A stretch of DNA of 64,000 nt, from assembly GCA_024734495.1 (NCBI GenBank), contig JALMQS010000102.1:6292143-6356142 (forward strand). Reading direction: 5' to 3'. The notes under the pieces were generated by a model, which saw only the letters and a list, made by a program, of their open reading frames with translations, did not search any database and had not been told where the DNA came from. Position numbers and translations under genes: made by a program. This DNA is from Forficula auricularia. Its lineage: Eukaryota; Arthropoda; Insecta; Dermaptera; Forficulidae. This document shows, one piece after another, positions 34,450 to 46,190 of the stretch; within the stretch, counting starts at the first letter, position 1; every line of letters begins with the position of its first letter.

Positions 34450-34830
34450 CTTTTTTTCTTAATTTATAAATGTGCGGCGGACGAGTCTTTTATTAGAATC
34501 CGATCGAGGAAAATAACTAAAAAGGGTGCGGATAGAATTATCTAACTGCTTCCTTCATAGCGAAGGAAATGCAAGGATGCCAAATAGTACAAGTCAATAC
34601 CTGTTCAGACTATTAAAGATTCAATTTTTAATTTCTATTATTCTAGGAATGGCCTTTTGCTCTTGGATCAAAATTATACTCGTTATAGAGAGAGCAAATA
34701 TTTAATTGAACTTAAATAAAATTCATTTAATAATGTGAAAAAATACTTGTTCTAATTGGAGAACGTATTGGGTCGTGAAAAGTTTTACTTTTTTCTTCAT
34801 TTTTATCATTCAAGAGAAAAATTAAATTCA
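34450..34830 (+). repeat. Diverged dispersed repeat, copy 2
   Basis: Parallel to 15045-15430, with small insertions and many substitutions. It lies between two hAT copies of one family. Confidence 0.6.
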
Positions 34831-34905
34831 TAAAAAGAAAATCGTCTTAGAAAGTTTGCTCTGTAGCAAAATTTTTCTATTTTTAATACGGAGAACTGTT
34901 TAAAT

Positions 34906-35106
34906 TTTGAGCTCTCAACCTATGTGCCACGAGCGTTTTTGATAAATAATTAAAATTGCATGGGTTTTTGTAATTACTTCATATTTTTTTTTTTTTTTTT
35001 TTATTGTATCATACAACTTTGACTTTTTTATATATATATATATATTTAGGTTTGATGCAAATGATATTTTTAGTGTGCCTTCACCAAAAAAGGTTGAGAA
35101 ACACTG
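34906..35106. mobile_element. hAT-type element, second copy
   Basis: The right end GGTTGAGAAACACTG is intact; the left end is worn (CTCTCAACC at 34912). It shares the body of 33865-34289 without the SINE and has its own T run and TA run. The right flank ATCTACGT (35107-35114) matches the left flank of the 33865 element at 7 of 8 bases. Confidence 0.7.
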
Positions 35107-35114
35107 ATCTACGT

Positions 35115-36255
35115 ATAACACGGATATAGGAAAAAATTAAAAAATTATAGGTGAATTCAAAAATGAGTCCGTTGAGAACAGTTCGTCGAGTAAGAATGAT
35201 AGTTCACACACTGTATTTTGTATGAATAATACTGCAAGGATTATATTGGAACTAAATTAATAAAATTCACTCTATAACAAATACAAAAGCAAAAAAATTA
35301 CCCTAAATATAAAAATTTAAAACAAAAAGAAAAAAAAAGAAAAAAATAATAAAAATCTAGCTAAGAAAAAATATATAAATAAATTGGTATATAGAAATAT
35401 ACATATTATGGAAAATTAGTTGTTATTGCAAAAGGTAAACAAAAAATATCCGATTTTTATTATCCATATGCAAACTTCCTTTCTTCCGTTTTATCAAAAA
35501 TAAATTCAGTGTTGTTTACCATACATTTTCAAATATATAATAAATATAGTAGGATCAACATCGACATTTTTAAATATAATTTTTTTTTAAGATAATTTAA
35601 ATCACAATATTAAACATTTTTAAAAATAGAATGTCAGAATGATGGATATTGTTTCTAAATTATTGTTAATAATATAAGTCTAAAATTTGTTTGATTACTA
35701 ATTTTAATTTGAGGAAAGACGTGCAAAGTAGGTTTTATTGTTAAAATGTTTGTATTTTCATGCTGACTTATTACATTTTGGCCTTTTCATTTTCAGAAAT
35801 TTTGGTACAAAAATGCAGAAAATCTTTTTTTTTTATGATTTTCTATGAGAAAACACATAAAAGAACAGGTGTTTCAAAAATAAATTTTTAATAGTTTAAA
35901 ATAATTTTATGTATTATCAAGGGGAGTTTCTCCTTAGCTGTCTGCGACAGCTCAACCTACAGTTGCCTTTAGCAAAATTGGCAGAGAACGTTTCGAGTCT
36001 TGAAAATGTTTTCACTTTTTCTTCTTCTTATTAATTCAAATAAATAAAAACTTTTTTAATATTCCTTTGGAGAAATTGAAAAAACTTATAAATAAAATTG
36101 TTTTAAAAGATTTCTATTTAGTTTATACATATATTCTAACGTTTGGTCCACAAATAAGCAATACTTAACAACTATTTCTGCAACTTGACATTTTAGTTAC
36201 CTTAGAAACAGATTACTGGTAAACGAGATGTATGGTCACGTTAACTATAAGTCGT
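35115..36255. other. AT-rich unannotated sequence
   Basis: No coding or repeat feature was recognised apart from a GAGTCTTGAAAATG-type tail at about 35995 that recurs at 15360 and 34755. Confidence 0.45.
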
Positions 36256-36259
36256 ATAA

Positions 36260-37243
36260 AAAATAATTTTTATAAAAAAATAATAAAACCGACTTCAAAA
36301 AAATTAAATACAACAAATAAAATAATAAGAACTCAAAAATAAAATAAAATGCACTAAAAGGTATAAAATAATTATCTAATTTAGTTACAACTAAACGATG
36401 AAATTGTTACATGAAATCACTTTTTGAAGTCGGTTCCAAACATATATATTTTATGAATCGAACTCGACGGATCTTACTTATTACGTTTGGCGGGTAAGCT
36501 CGCTTATATAGTTTGTTTGGCACCGACTTCAAAAAGTGATTTCATGTAAAAATTTCGTCGTTTATAGTTGTAACTAAATTAGATAATTATTTTATACCTT
36601 TTAGTGCATTTTATTTTATTTTTTGATGTTCTTATTATTTTATTTGTTGTATTTAATTTTTTTGAAGTCGGTTTTATTTTATTTTTATAAAAATTATTTT
36701 TATTTTTCTATTTTTAGTGATGTTATTAATAGTGACTTAAGATAATATTTTGTATGCATCTCGTAAAAGAAAGCGTCGGGCGAATGAATCAGAAAATGAT
36801 ATTAAATTCAACTAATAAATATAGATTTTCTCTCGAAACGTTTGCGGGTTTTAAATGAACATTTTAAGATTGTTTTTTTATAAAAGATTTTATTTATTAT
36901 AATTTCGATTATTTGCTCATAAGAATTGGAGATTTATCTTATTTCGTCATTGATCATCAGAACTTGACCAAATTAATATGGGACCACCTAAGATACATCC
37001 AATAAAAAAAGAATCATCGAAATCGGTTCATAAACAAAGAAGTTATGCGTAAACATACCAAACTAAAAAGGTCAATACCAATGAAATTTATATTTTTACC
37101 AATCGGAAACTAGACTAAGCCCAATGCAAAAAAAAATAATCAAAATCGGTTCATAATTGGCGAAGAAATCAGGTAACATAGACACAAAAAATCAAAAAAA
37201 AAATCAGTCGAATTGAGAACCTCCTCCTTTTTTGAAGTCGGTT
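36260..37243. repeat. Foldback repeat with ACCGACTTC motifs, copy 2
   Basis: Arms of about 175 bp (36261-36440 and 36520-36700) are inverted copies with the same ACCGACTTC boundaries as 28975-29693. Relative to copy 1 it carries about 210 extra bp at 36737-36950. In one frame this encodes a short basic segment, SRKRKRRANESEND, before a stop. That could be the end of a lost ORF or chance. The 3' end near 37225-37243 matches copy 1. Confidence 0.8.
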
Positions 37244-38627
37244 AATAAATTGATAGCTTTTTTAGTGGTTGAATATTTTATTATAACTTTTTAAAATAAA
37301 CCAAATTATGCACAATTAAAAATATTTATAAACAAGACAAATACACGACTTTTCATCAATACATCTGTGAACGTTTTCACGCATGAGATACCACAGTCAA
37401 ATTATGGGCAGTCACTTGGTCAGTATTTCACAATAACAAACGGTTTCAGAAAAAGTGATCGAAACGTTCTGTATTTATGTTGTGTATATTTCTTAGTGTT
37501 TTAATTCCTAAATATATTTAACAGTGAATAATATGTTTTGTTTCATAAAGTGTTATTAAAAAAAAATAGACATCTTATAGCACCATAAATGTGATTACCA
37601 TAGGCTTAAGACCTTCAACTCACTTAAATGAACTTCTAAATAGATAAAAGTTGAATATTTTAGCTTACGTGAAAAATAAAAGAATGTTATTCTGAAAAGT
37701 GAAAATTTAAGACCAAACAGGTTAAGATCTAAATAAGATTAAGTAATAAAAATTTCCACCCCCCCCCCCACCACTTTCCTTGTAATATAAGAGACGGAAT
37801 AGAAAGTAGGTTTCATCGAAAATTGTGTCTTTCCCTGCAGTGGTTATTTATTATAGAAGAAAGAAGCCAAAGTTCAAGCCATATTCCTATCAAGCCACTG
37901 ATTATTTACGAGTGTTTTAGGGGAAAATTGAATTTATGAAACACGTTCCGAACCAGGAGGACATTGTACTCTATTAGTCGGATAGGAAATAATCTCCTAG
38001 AAATGGGCGAGGGTACAGTGCATCAAAACAGCTTAGGGCGGTAACTGCCCAGGCTATTGTCCCTGCACATCCGATGCCGTTTAATCGAACATAATTAACT
38101 CTATGGCCATCGGCTTACTCTCTTAAATTACTTCGCTCTTTCACACTTTCAATCCTCTGTAATAAACACTACATAGTACATATATACACTCAAAAACTTA
38201 AATGATACACTCGCACAAACATTTTATAATAAAAAAGAAATCAATGTGAGTTTGTTTAATAATTGTAGAAATTTACCTGGTAGGTATAAGTGTTTTTGGT
38301 AAAAATTGCATGCTTACAATTTTTGTCTAGATTTAATTTACAAACATTTTCAGGTTGGAATAATAATAACTTGAAATCTAAAAAATATATAAGTAATTGA
38401 AAATTTTAAAATTTTTTAATTTGACTTTCATGACGTCACAATTTTTAATAACCCCGGACCCCCCTGTCACAAACCCCTAATAACAAAGCCCCTAACCACG
38501 TTTTTGACTCAAAAAATAGAAGTATAAAGTTGGTTATGGTACTAAAATGTTTTTGTTTTGTTTTTTATTCAAAAAGAAAAACTAATTAAATTTCTAGTTT
38601 CATAATTTCCTTTTGTTATATATTATA
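37244..38627. other. Unannotated sequence
   Basis: The part 37970-38130 is GC-richer and single-copy in the window, with no splice-bounded frame; it could be regulatory but nothing proves that. A C run lies at 37761-37769. Confidence 0.4.
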
Positions 38628-38671
38628 CTAGCTGAGAAGCCCGCCTATCGCCTTTGTAGAAGCTATTAGTA
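38628..38671 (-). mobile_element. Helitron 3'-end fragment
   Basis: On the minus strand it reads GGCGGGCTTCTCAGCTAG followed by T, a CTAG Helitron terminus like those at 11868 and 63307. The mariner inserted 44 bp in. No 5' end was found. Confidence 0.5.
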
Positions 38672-39610
38672 TTAGGTTGATGCATAATTATGAAACGTTT
38701 GTATTGGCGCGTTTTTCTTTAGCCAAAAATGGCGTTTTGTTTATTTTTTTTTTTTATAAAAACAATCTTCTCTATTTATAGTTAATAAAAATGCGTGTCG
38801 AAAACCATATTCATATTCGTCATATTATGCTCTACCACTACGAAAAAGGATGAAAAGCAGCACTGTCATTTCGCGATCTCAACGAACTTTTTGGAGAAGG
38901 AACAATTACTGATAGTGCAGTACGGAAGTGGTTTGCCCATTTCAAATCAGGTGACACTAGTTTGGAGGATAAAGAAGGATGAGGTCGGCCATCGGATTTT
39001 GTTGATCAGGCACTTCTGACAGCCGTGGAAGAGGATGAAAGCCTTACAAAACGAATGCTGGCTGACAACTTCCATGTCGACCAATCAACGATCGTTCTAC
39101 GCCTCAAAAAGCTTGGCAAGATATGGAAATTGGCTGGATGGGTTCCCCACGAGCTTGACCGTCTTCACGGTGCAATCGAGGCGAAAAGACCGCGCAAAAA
39201 GAACCACATCATGTTCCATCACGATAACGCACGTCCACATGTTGAGTGCCGGGTCGTCGAATTCATCGCCAATAAGGGCTGGGATCTACTCCCACCATCG
39301 CCGTACTCACCGACCGAAGCACCGACGGACTATCACATCAACCGCTTTTTGAAAAACTGGCAAAAGACTTAAGATCTACGACGATTTGGATGACTTGGTG
39401 ACCGATGTCAAAGCGTGGATTGCCTCCAAGAATCGTGACTTCTTTGCCCGTGGAATCGACCGACTGCCAAGCAAATGGGAAGCAGTTAGTGAAGTAGATG
39501 GTGAATACGTTCCCGAATAATCATTTAAACATGTTTTTGTTAAATTTTATTATTGTTTTTGCTGAATAAAAATATTTTTAAAAAAGTTCCATAATTATGC
39601 AGCAACCTAA
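38672..39610 (+). mobile_element. Internally deleted mariner element, 939 bp
   Basis: The terminal repeats TTAGGTTGATGCATAATTAT and the reverse complement of ATAATTATGCAGCAACCTAA are nearly exact over about 27 bp. TA lies directly outside both ends (38670-38671, 39611-39612), the mariner target duplication. Full mariners are about 1.3 kb, so roughly 350 bp is missing. The inside is a broken transposase gene. Confidence 0.95.
38791..39520 (+). pseudogene. Mariner transposase pseudogene
   Basis: The frame starts at ATG 38791 with MRVENHIHIRHIMLYHYEKG and keeps the helix-turn-helix half, then WKLAGWVPHEL (about 39120-39152). From there it jumps directly to the catalytic region HHDNARPH (about 39220-39243) and SPYSP..APTDYH. 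The last two catalytic aspartates are kept with 34 residues between them, the mariner D34D spacing, but the first aspartate is lost in the deletion. TGA stops at 38851 and 38980 replace likely TGG and CGA codons. A frameshift near 39365 leads to the C-terminal part ending at TAA 39518-39520. It cannot make active transposase. Confidence 0.95.
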
Positions 39611-40251
39611 TATCAGCGTTTTGATTTTCATATGACAATTTGGTTGAAAAAATTATTATTTTTACGATGCTCGTTTTTTGATAAGATTTAATTTAATTTT
39701 CAAAATAGATTTAATCAATCTAAGAAAATCAGCTATCGATAGTTTGATTGGACGATCGAGAAATCATTGATCGTTAATTATTCAAAAGTATTTTTTTTTT
39801 TTTTAATTTCATTATTACTGGTTGGAATTTTCTCAATAGAATCCATTATCAAATAATGTGTTTGATCGTTCACAATTTATTTAGTAGCTCTCGCTTGTTA
39901 AATTCTAATAAATTATGCTAATCAATACCATTAACAATTTGATCACAGTAATTTTTTTTAATCTGTAGACTAAAGAGTATCATCAATTTTTTATGAAGAT
40001 GTTCAATTAAAAAATACACAATGATTGATCAAAATTTTCCTCATTTCTTATTTAATTATAGAAAAATCGAATTATTTTAATATTGAAGACTCAAGAGTCT
40101 AAAGAGAATGGTTGGAATTGTGATAGAAAGACTTCCGAAACTGCGGTCAGTATAGTGTATTGAGCAGTGAAGCCACTGAACCTACTGTTGAAATCCACCC
40201 GAGTCGAAATTTGTCCTGCTTTTATCCCTCAGGCCCGAAATAGAACCGATT

Positions 40252-40419
40252 TAGGGCCAGTTGTATGTCGGTTCGTAAACTCTTTTTAAACGTTGGCAAA
40301 GGGTAAAACCTTAGAATTCACCTTGTGATGGCCAATCAGATGACAGGCGCTTTCACAAGGTGAATTTTAAGATTTTACCCTTTGTCAACGTTTAAAAAGA
40401 GTTTACCAACTGGCCCTAA
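40252..40419. mobile_element. Hairpin MITE, 168 bp
   Basis: Arms of about 65-75 bp run inward from GGGCCAGTTG and CAACTGGCCC, with a loop of about 20 bp. The ends TTAGGGCC and GGCCCTAA recall PIF/Harbinger MITEs with a three-base TWA target, but the flanks TTA and TAA are not a direct repeat, so the superfamily is open. The transcript would be one long hairpin. Confidence 0.75.
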
Positions 40420-41271
40420 CAGCACTGTAATCCCCCCGCTTAGCTCCTACATTAATCCAGAGATCCTACCATTTATTGTGAGGTACTACTATGAACCCCT
40501 AAGTCCGATATTAAAAATCAAGACCTACTATTGCCCTCTTGAACCCCGTAATAAATGTATTATATTTGCGCTCACTAATTACCAAAGAGACTTTTATTTT
40601 TGTTTATGTTCCTTTTTTTTCATTTTATGTAAACACGCTTTTTCATATTAATAAAACCTTTCCTTCATATAATCTATTTATTTCTCCATTTGTGTGGGTG
40701 TTCTCACGAACAGTAATTAAGATAAGTTTTCTGGAGTAATCAGTTATCTCAACAGATATAGGCAACAGTATTATCCAATAAATCATTATGAAGTTCATGG
40801 AGGTAACTTGAATTACTACGAAAATAGAATGGAAAATGGCAGCTTGTATGGATATCAAGTTTTAGAAGTCATAATGAAAAATTAATTTCCTAATGTATTT
40901 GTTGAATGTGTAACTATTTTGATCATCAATTTTGAATAATTTTGAAAATGAAACTTTAAAAAGAAGATTATTGATTTTATTTCATTAAAAAATATATAAT
41001 ATCTATTAAAAAGAGCAAGCGAAAAAACGTTATTGTAATGCAGTGGTTCTCAGTCATTGGTTAATCCAATATTTTACTATATTTATTTTCAATAAGTTTA
41101 AAAATATATTGTAATTTATTCAAAACTATTAAAAGTAAAAATATATAAATTATTAAATTTTCCTTGGATCGAAAAGTACTTCTGTTTATATTGTTAAAAA
41201 AAATTTATATGTGATTTACAAAAAGGTTTTCATTGTAAAATTTGAGAAAATTGCTCAAGTTTGATCTAAAA

Positions 41272-41793
41272 CAAGAGTGGCCAATCTTTTTGAAAGCAAG
41301 TGCACAATGAAGAATTTTCATAAGCGTTGCTGATGCAACCATATATAATGACATGATAGAATTTTTTAGATTCTACTTAAAGGTTTAAATCCTTTGGAAC
41401 AGTGGTGGCCAACCTTTTACACATACCATCAGGCAATTTTTGTTATATACGACTTCACATGCTCATTATAACTCAAGCACCTGTTCTACCTTTTTACGTT
41501 CATGGATTGAAAAATATAAACAATATGGGCTTTGGATATACTTGAGAAATTTTATGAAGAAATGCACCACTTGCAAATCTCCATTGTGCCATATTTGGCG
41601 GATGCGTCATAAATTGGCCACCCCTGCCATACAATTTTTTTCTTATATTATAAAATAATAAAAATATATTTTTTCATTTTTTTAATTGTTTTTTAATTAC
41701 CTATGTTTAAAAAAGTTAAAAATAATAATTTTAATTTTGATTTCTGGGGATCATGTGTATAATATAACGCGGACGTGGGGTTGGCAACCCCTG
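41272..41793. mobile_element. Middle hAT-type element of the nest
   Basis: Starts CAAGAGTGGCCAATC and ends GGGTTGGCAACCCCTG. The perfect duplication ATCTAAAA (41264-41271 and 41794-41801) proves insertion into the outer element. Confidence 0.85.
41400..41626. mobile_element. Inner hAT-type MITE of the nest
   Basis: CAGTGGTGGCCAACCTTTT and AAATTGGCCACCCCTG are inverted termini. The flanks match poorly, so the limits or the insertion event are less certain than for the two outer levels. Confidence 0.6.
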
Positions 41794-42770
41794 ATCTAAA
41801 AAATGTTAATGAAAAAAAATTTTGCTTTTTTTGGGTCGGCGTAAAAAGGTTTAGAGCCACTGCTGTAATGGACCAAGATATAAAAAGTTAAAACCTTACA
41901 TTAATTTCCATAACCATAGTTTTAAATCTTTTAGATTAGTTCTGACAAACCAAGGTGATTAAGAATCCGTCATCATTATATTCTTGTCTGAAGCTCGTTA
42001 GCGATTTATTTTATTAATGGAATTTGATTTATTCTATTTCAATAGAAACTCTTAGTAAAAGATTAATTTTGTGATTTATTCCATTCATTATATAATACAC
42101 TCGCCCATATTGATTCAATTTGGAAAGGGCCATTTCAACAGCTCTTTTCGGGTCAATGCTTTTGGCTCATTATTGAGTGAATGAGTGAACTCCGAAAGTA
42201 GACAGCAGTTAAAATTAAATATAAATACCAATATACCAACCAACCAGTATTAGAGACAAAGGCAAATCTGAATGAATTAACATTTCACAAATATTTTTAA
42301 TCTTTATTTTCACCATGACCAAAATACCAAAATATACATCTGTAATTTTAAACTTTATTACACAGTATATAATTCACTGTTAAACAGATTGACATTTTGT
42401 ATGCAGTTTAATTGTATATAGATCATCCAAGCAGTGGCGGATTTCCTATTAGGCTAAGAAGGCTGAAGCCAAATATAATTTCTTCATTGTCATTGTCGTT
42501 TTATGTTTTTCGACCCCGAAATTTAGTTACGTGACTCAAAATGGGGTGGTCGCGACCATTGGCGTAGTTATGGAGTTTTCCTAGGGGCGGCAGCCGGCCA
42601 TCTAATTAGCACCACAAGCTTTCAATTAGAGATCAACTAACTTTTTACTAGAAGTGACAAATTTTGGAAGTAACGAAATAATTTAATGCGAAATACGTAA
42701 GTGATGTCTCGTAATAATGGAGTTTCGATTTTTCTATGGGGAACAATGTGTTTATAGGGAGTATTTATCT

Positions 42771-43387
42771 AACTTTCCACTTAAATTTCACCAATACTGC
42801 CTAACACTTTGAGGTAAACAAATTCATATAAGTACTTTTATTAAAGTACATTTAATTTCCATCATAAAAGCTTACATGAGTGAAATGTCTAAAATCAATA
42901 GTTTACTAAATGTAAATGTCAATATTTTTCAATATAAAAATTCAAATTGGCCAGGTAATTTTTTGATTCAAAAAATATGGAATTTTGTTGATGAGACGGA
43001 TTTCAATAAAAATCTTGACATTCAATATAAGGGGCACCCTTTATCTAAAACCACTTTTATTTTTATAAAATAATTTTTACTTTTCTCAGAAAAAAATATT
43101 TAATTTGTAATGTTTATCCTCTCTAGATATGTAAGGCTAATTATTCATAATGAACTTTCATTTAGTAAATTAAATTATCAACATGTTTCTTCTTATAATT
43201 TTTTTCTATGTAGAATATCTAGAGCGTTACAGCAATATACATATATCCAACTTTCCACATAAAATTCACCTTTACTGCCTAACCCTTTGAGGTACACAAA
43301 TTTAATTAATGACATTTATTAAAGAAGATTTAATTTCCAACAGAAAAGTTCATATAAGTGAAATGTCTAAAATCAATAGTTTACGAG
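42771..43387 (+). repeat. Direct duplication of a 137-bp segment
   Basis: AACTTTCCAC...TACTGCCTAAC...GTGAAATGTCTAAAATCAAT occurs at 42771-42907 and again at 43249-43387 with moderate divergence. Confidence 0.75.
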
Positions 43388-43483
43388 TTAAAAGATATTC
43401 CAATATTGTAGAGTAAATGGACTTGATGAATCAATAAGAAATAATGTGTCTCTGATCGAGGCACTTCCTCTCGATCTAGCAGA

Positions 43484-44545
43484 CCAAAAGTATTATAAAT
43501 GAGAAAGAAATCGATCTTATTTTATCGATTACATCTATTTGAAGGTTCACAGTATCATTCTAATATTAGAAAATAGCATTTTGAATAAGAATTTTGTAGC
43601 TTAAAAGAAATTGTATGGAAAGATTCAATTTCTTCTTTCTGGAAGCGAATCAACTAGAAATGCCAAAGAGTTTTATTTATTTTTTTCATTAAATATTTAT
43701 TCAAATCTATTGGAATTTCATATCTCTTTGTTATTTTAATTTATATTTTATATCAAATAATTATTATTATGAAATTTGCATTTTAAAGGGTAGTGAAAAT
43801 CCAATTTGAAAAACCTTAATAACTCCGTTGAAATTTTTTTTTAAATATGAAATAAATTAAATATTATAAAACAATTAATTATTAATCATTTAATTAAATT
43901 TTGAACGAAATCTATTCAATGGTTTTTGAGAAAATCGTCAAAAACCCCGAAAACCGTCTATGAAAGGCCGTTTTAGAAACATTTTAAAATTCACCTCTAT
44001 GTCACAAGTTGAGAATGTTTTGTTTCATATGACTTTTTAAACTTTTTTCAAAGTGCATGTCATGCTTTCAAAAAACATCATTTTTTTACAGTTCAGATGG
44101 TTTTTGACCATTTTCTCAAAAAGTACTGTATCGATTTCGTTCAAAATTTATTTAAATGATTAATAATTAATTGTTTTGTAATATCTAATTAATTTCATAT
44201 TTTTAAAAAAAATTTAGACGGAAGTTATTAGCGTTTTTTCAATTTGGACTCCAAGTAAACTACTCTTTAAACTAAAAATTTCATAAAAATAATTATTTGA
44301 TATAAAATATAAATGAAAAGAACAAAGAGATATGAAATTTTGAATAGATTTGAATAGATATCTAATGAGAAAAAAATAAAAACTATTTGCCATTTCTAGT
44401 TGAATCGCTCCCGGAGAGAAGAAATTGAATCTTTTCATACAATTTCTTATATAATAGACATACTGTGAACATTCAGATATAGATGAAATCGATAAAATAA
44501 GATCGTTTTCTTTCTCATTTATACTTTTTTTGGTCTATCTTATCA
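43484..44545. repeat. Large inverted repeat, arms about 465 bp
   Basis: Left arm 43484-43950 and right arm 44080-44545 are inverted copies with roughly four of five bases alike, around a loop of about 130 bp. Both begin at AGACCAAAA.GTAT..AAATGAGAAAG. Partial third-copy pieces in right-arm orientation lie at 44577-44680 and 45301-45520, split by about 620 bp of other sequence. No protein is encoded. Confidence 0.8.
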
Positions 44546-45675
44546 ACAGGCTGGGCCTCGGCATCAGCGAGTCATTGTTATAGTTTTCCAGCTTTTTACC
44601 ATTTTCTTAAAACTAATCAATCAATTTCGTTCAAAATTGAATATAATTATTAATAATCAATTATTATACTATATATAAGAGCCTAGATTAATTTGTAACA
44701 ACGCTGAGAGAATTTTCTTTAAAAAAATTCTTGAACTAAAGGCATCAGCTCTAGCCATTACACCAATGCAACATTAATATTTCTATCTTGATTTCTGTTA
44801 CTAAAACTATATATTTTTGATTTAGACTTTGTGTCGAGATAATATTGTATTCATTTGAACTCGAATGAAAATTAAAAACACCAATAGATTTTAAATTAAG
44901 AAACATTAAATATATATTAATTAACGAGGCAAATTTGAAATATAATTGTCAGCTCGGATTTTAAACTGATGGCTCCAATCGATTTTCATTAACCAGGCAA
45001 ATTTGCAATATAATTGTAATTTGGACTCGAATTTTTGAAATGAAAGACTCCAATTAATTTTAAATTAAGAAACATTAAATATATTGATAATTATTCCTCC
45101 CCCCCCCCTCGCCACTCAAAAATTAAAGAGGCGAAACTTTTAAGAGACGATGTATTTTCGTTAGTTTACGGGTATTCATTTGGAGTGTGGTTTTTTGAGG
45201 AAAAAATTTTTTGGACCGAGACGCTGCCCGCCAGGGCATCTCAGCTCGGAGGACCGAGCTTCAAGGGCATTTTGAAGGCACGCACGAAAAGCTCGTTTTA
45301 TAATATTTATTAATTTCATATTTTTAAAAAATTATTTCAAGCTAGTACCTAATTAGTGTTTTTTCAAATTAGACTACAAATAAAATACCCTTTAAAATGC
45401 AAATATTCTAATAAAAACTATTTAATAGAAAAATAAAAAAAAAAAATATTTCGTATATATGAAATTTCAATAGATTTAATTGAATATGAGATGAGGAAAA
45501 AATTCGAACTATTTATATACCTACATGTATTAAATATATTTTATGTTTTTACGTAGGGGTCCGAAATTAAGATTCTTTCTAGGGCCCAAAAGAGTTTAAA
45601 TCCGCCCATGAGAATAGGTGGCAAAATATTTCAGCCTACCAGCGGCAAAATCATAAATCCGTCACTGCATCCAAT

Positions 45676-46190
45676 GGCTGCGAAGTCAAATATTAATTGA
45701 CATTTACTTACTGCTCAATAAGACACAAAAAATGATTTCATTCGTTGAAGAATTTCTACCAATAATTTTTAATTCACTATTACCTGTTTTAATAAATGTT
45801 TCTCGTCGGTTTTGGACATCTTCAAGAATAATAGACATTTTTAACAAAGAATGTCTGCATAAACATAAACATTTCAATTTTAATATTAATCGGCAATTTA
45901 TTTTATTTCTGTTTTTTAATTATTTATTTATTTATTATTATTATATTTTTTAAAGATTGAAAAATAAACAAATTGCCACTAAATCCAGAAGCGTGATGTC
46001 CGAGATCAGCTTAGAAAATTCATTCACTATTATCTATTTAAACAAATATTTAGGACATCTTCAAGAATAGACATTTGTTGACAAAAGGTGAGTATATAAA
46101 CTTAAACCTTTCAATTTTAATATTAGTCCGTAATTTATTTTATTTGTGTAATTTATTTATTGTTATTTTTATTATTATTATTATTATTTT
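45676..46190. other. AT-rich sequence with a short duplication
   Basis: TTTGGACATCTTCAAGAATA near 45814 and TTAGGACATCTTCAAGAATA near 46050, with flanking CATTTCAATTTTAATATTA, form an imperfect direct repeat with a spacing of about 235 bp. No gene was found. Confidence 0.5.

Larger units (their letters stand above)
41041..41862. mobile_element. Outer hAT-type element of a three-level nest
   Basis: Starts CAGTGGTTCTCAGTC and ends AGGTTTAGAGCCACTG. Flanks TTGTAATG (41033-41040) and CTGTAATG (41863-41870) match 7 of 8. Without its insertion it is about 290 bp and non-coding. Confidence 0.8.
42432..45667. mobile_element. Large hAT-type shell, 3.2 kb, filled with other repeats
   Basis: CAGTGGCGGATTTCC starts at 42432 and ATAAATCCGTCACTG ends at 45667, matching hAT ends. 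The flanks CATCCAAG (42424-42431) and CATCCAAT (45668-45675) match 7 of 8. Inside are a truncated copy of the 9493 hAT family (42556-42770), a direct duplication (42771-42907 against 43249-43387), the inverted repeat at 43484-44545 and further partial arm copies. No transposase reading frame was recognised. Confidence 0.65.

Noticed and set aside
37425..37480. CAGAAAAAGTGATCGAAACGTT as a hammerhead
   Set aside because: The CUGA core is absent and stem II is not formed well.
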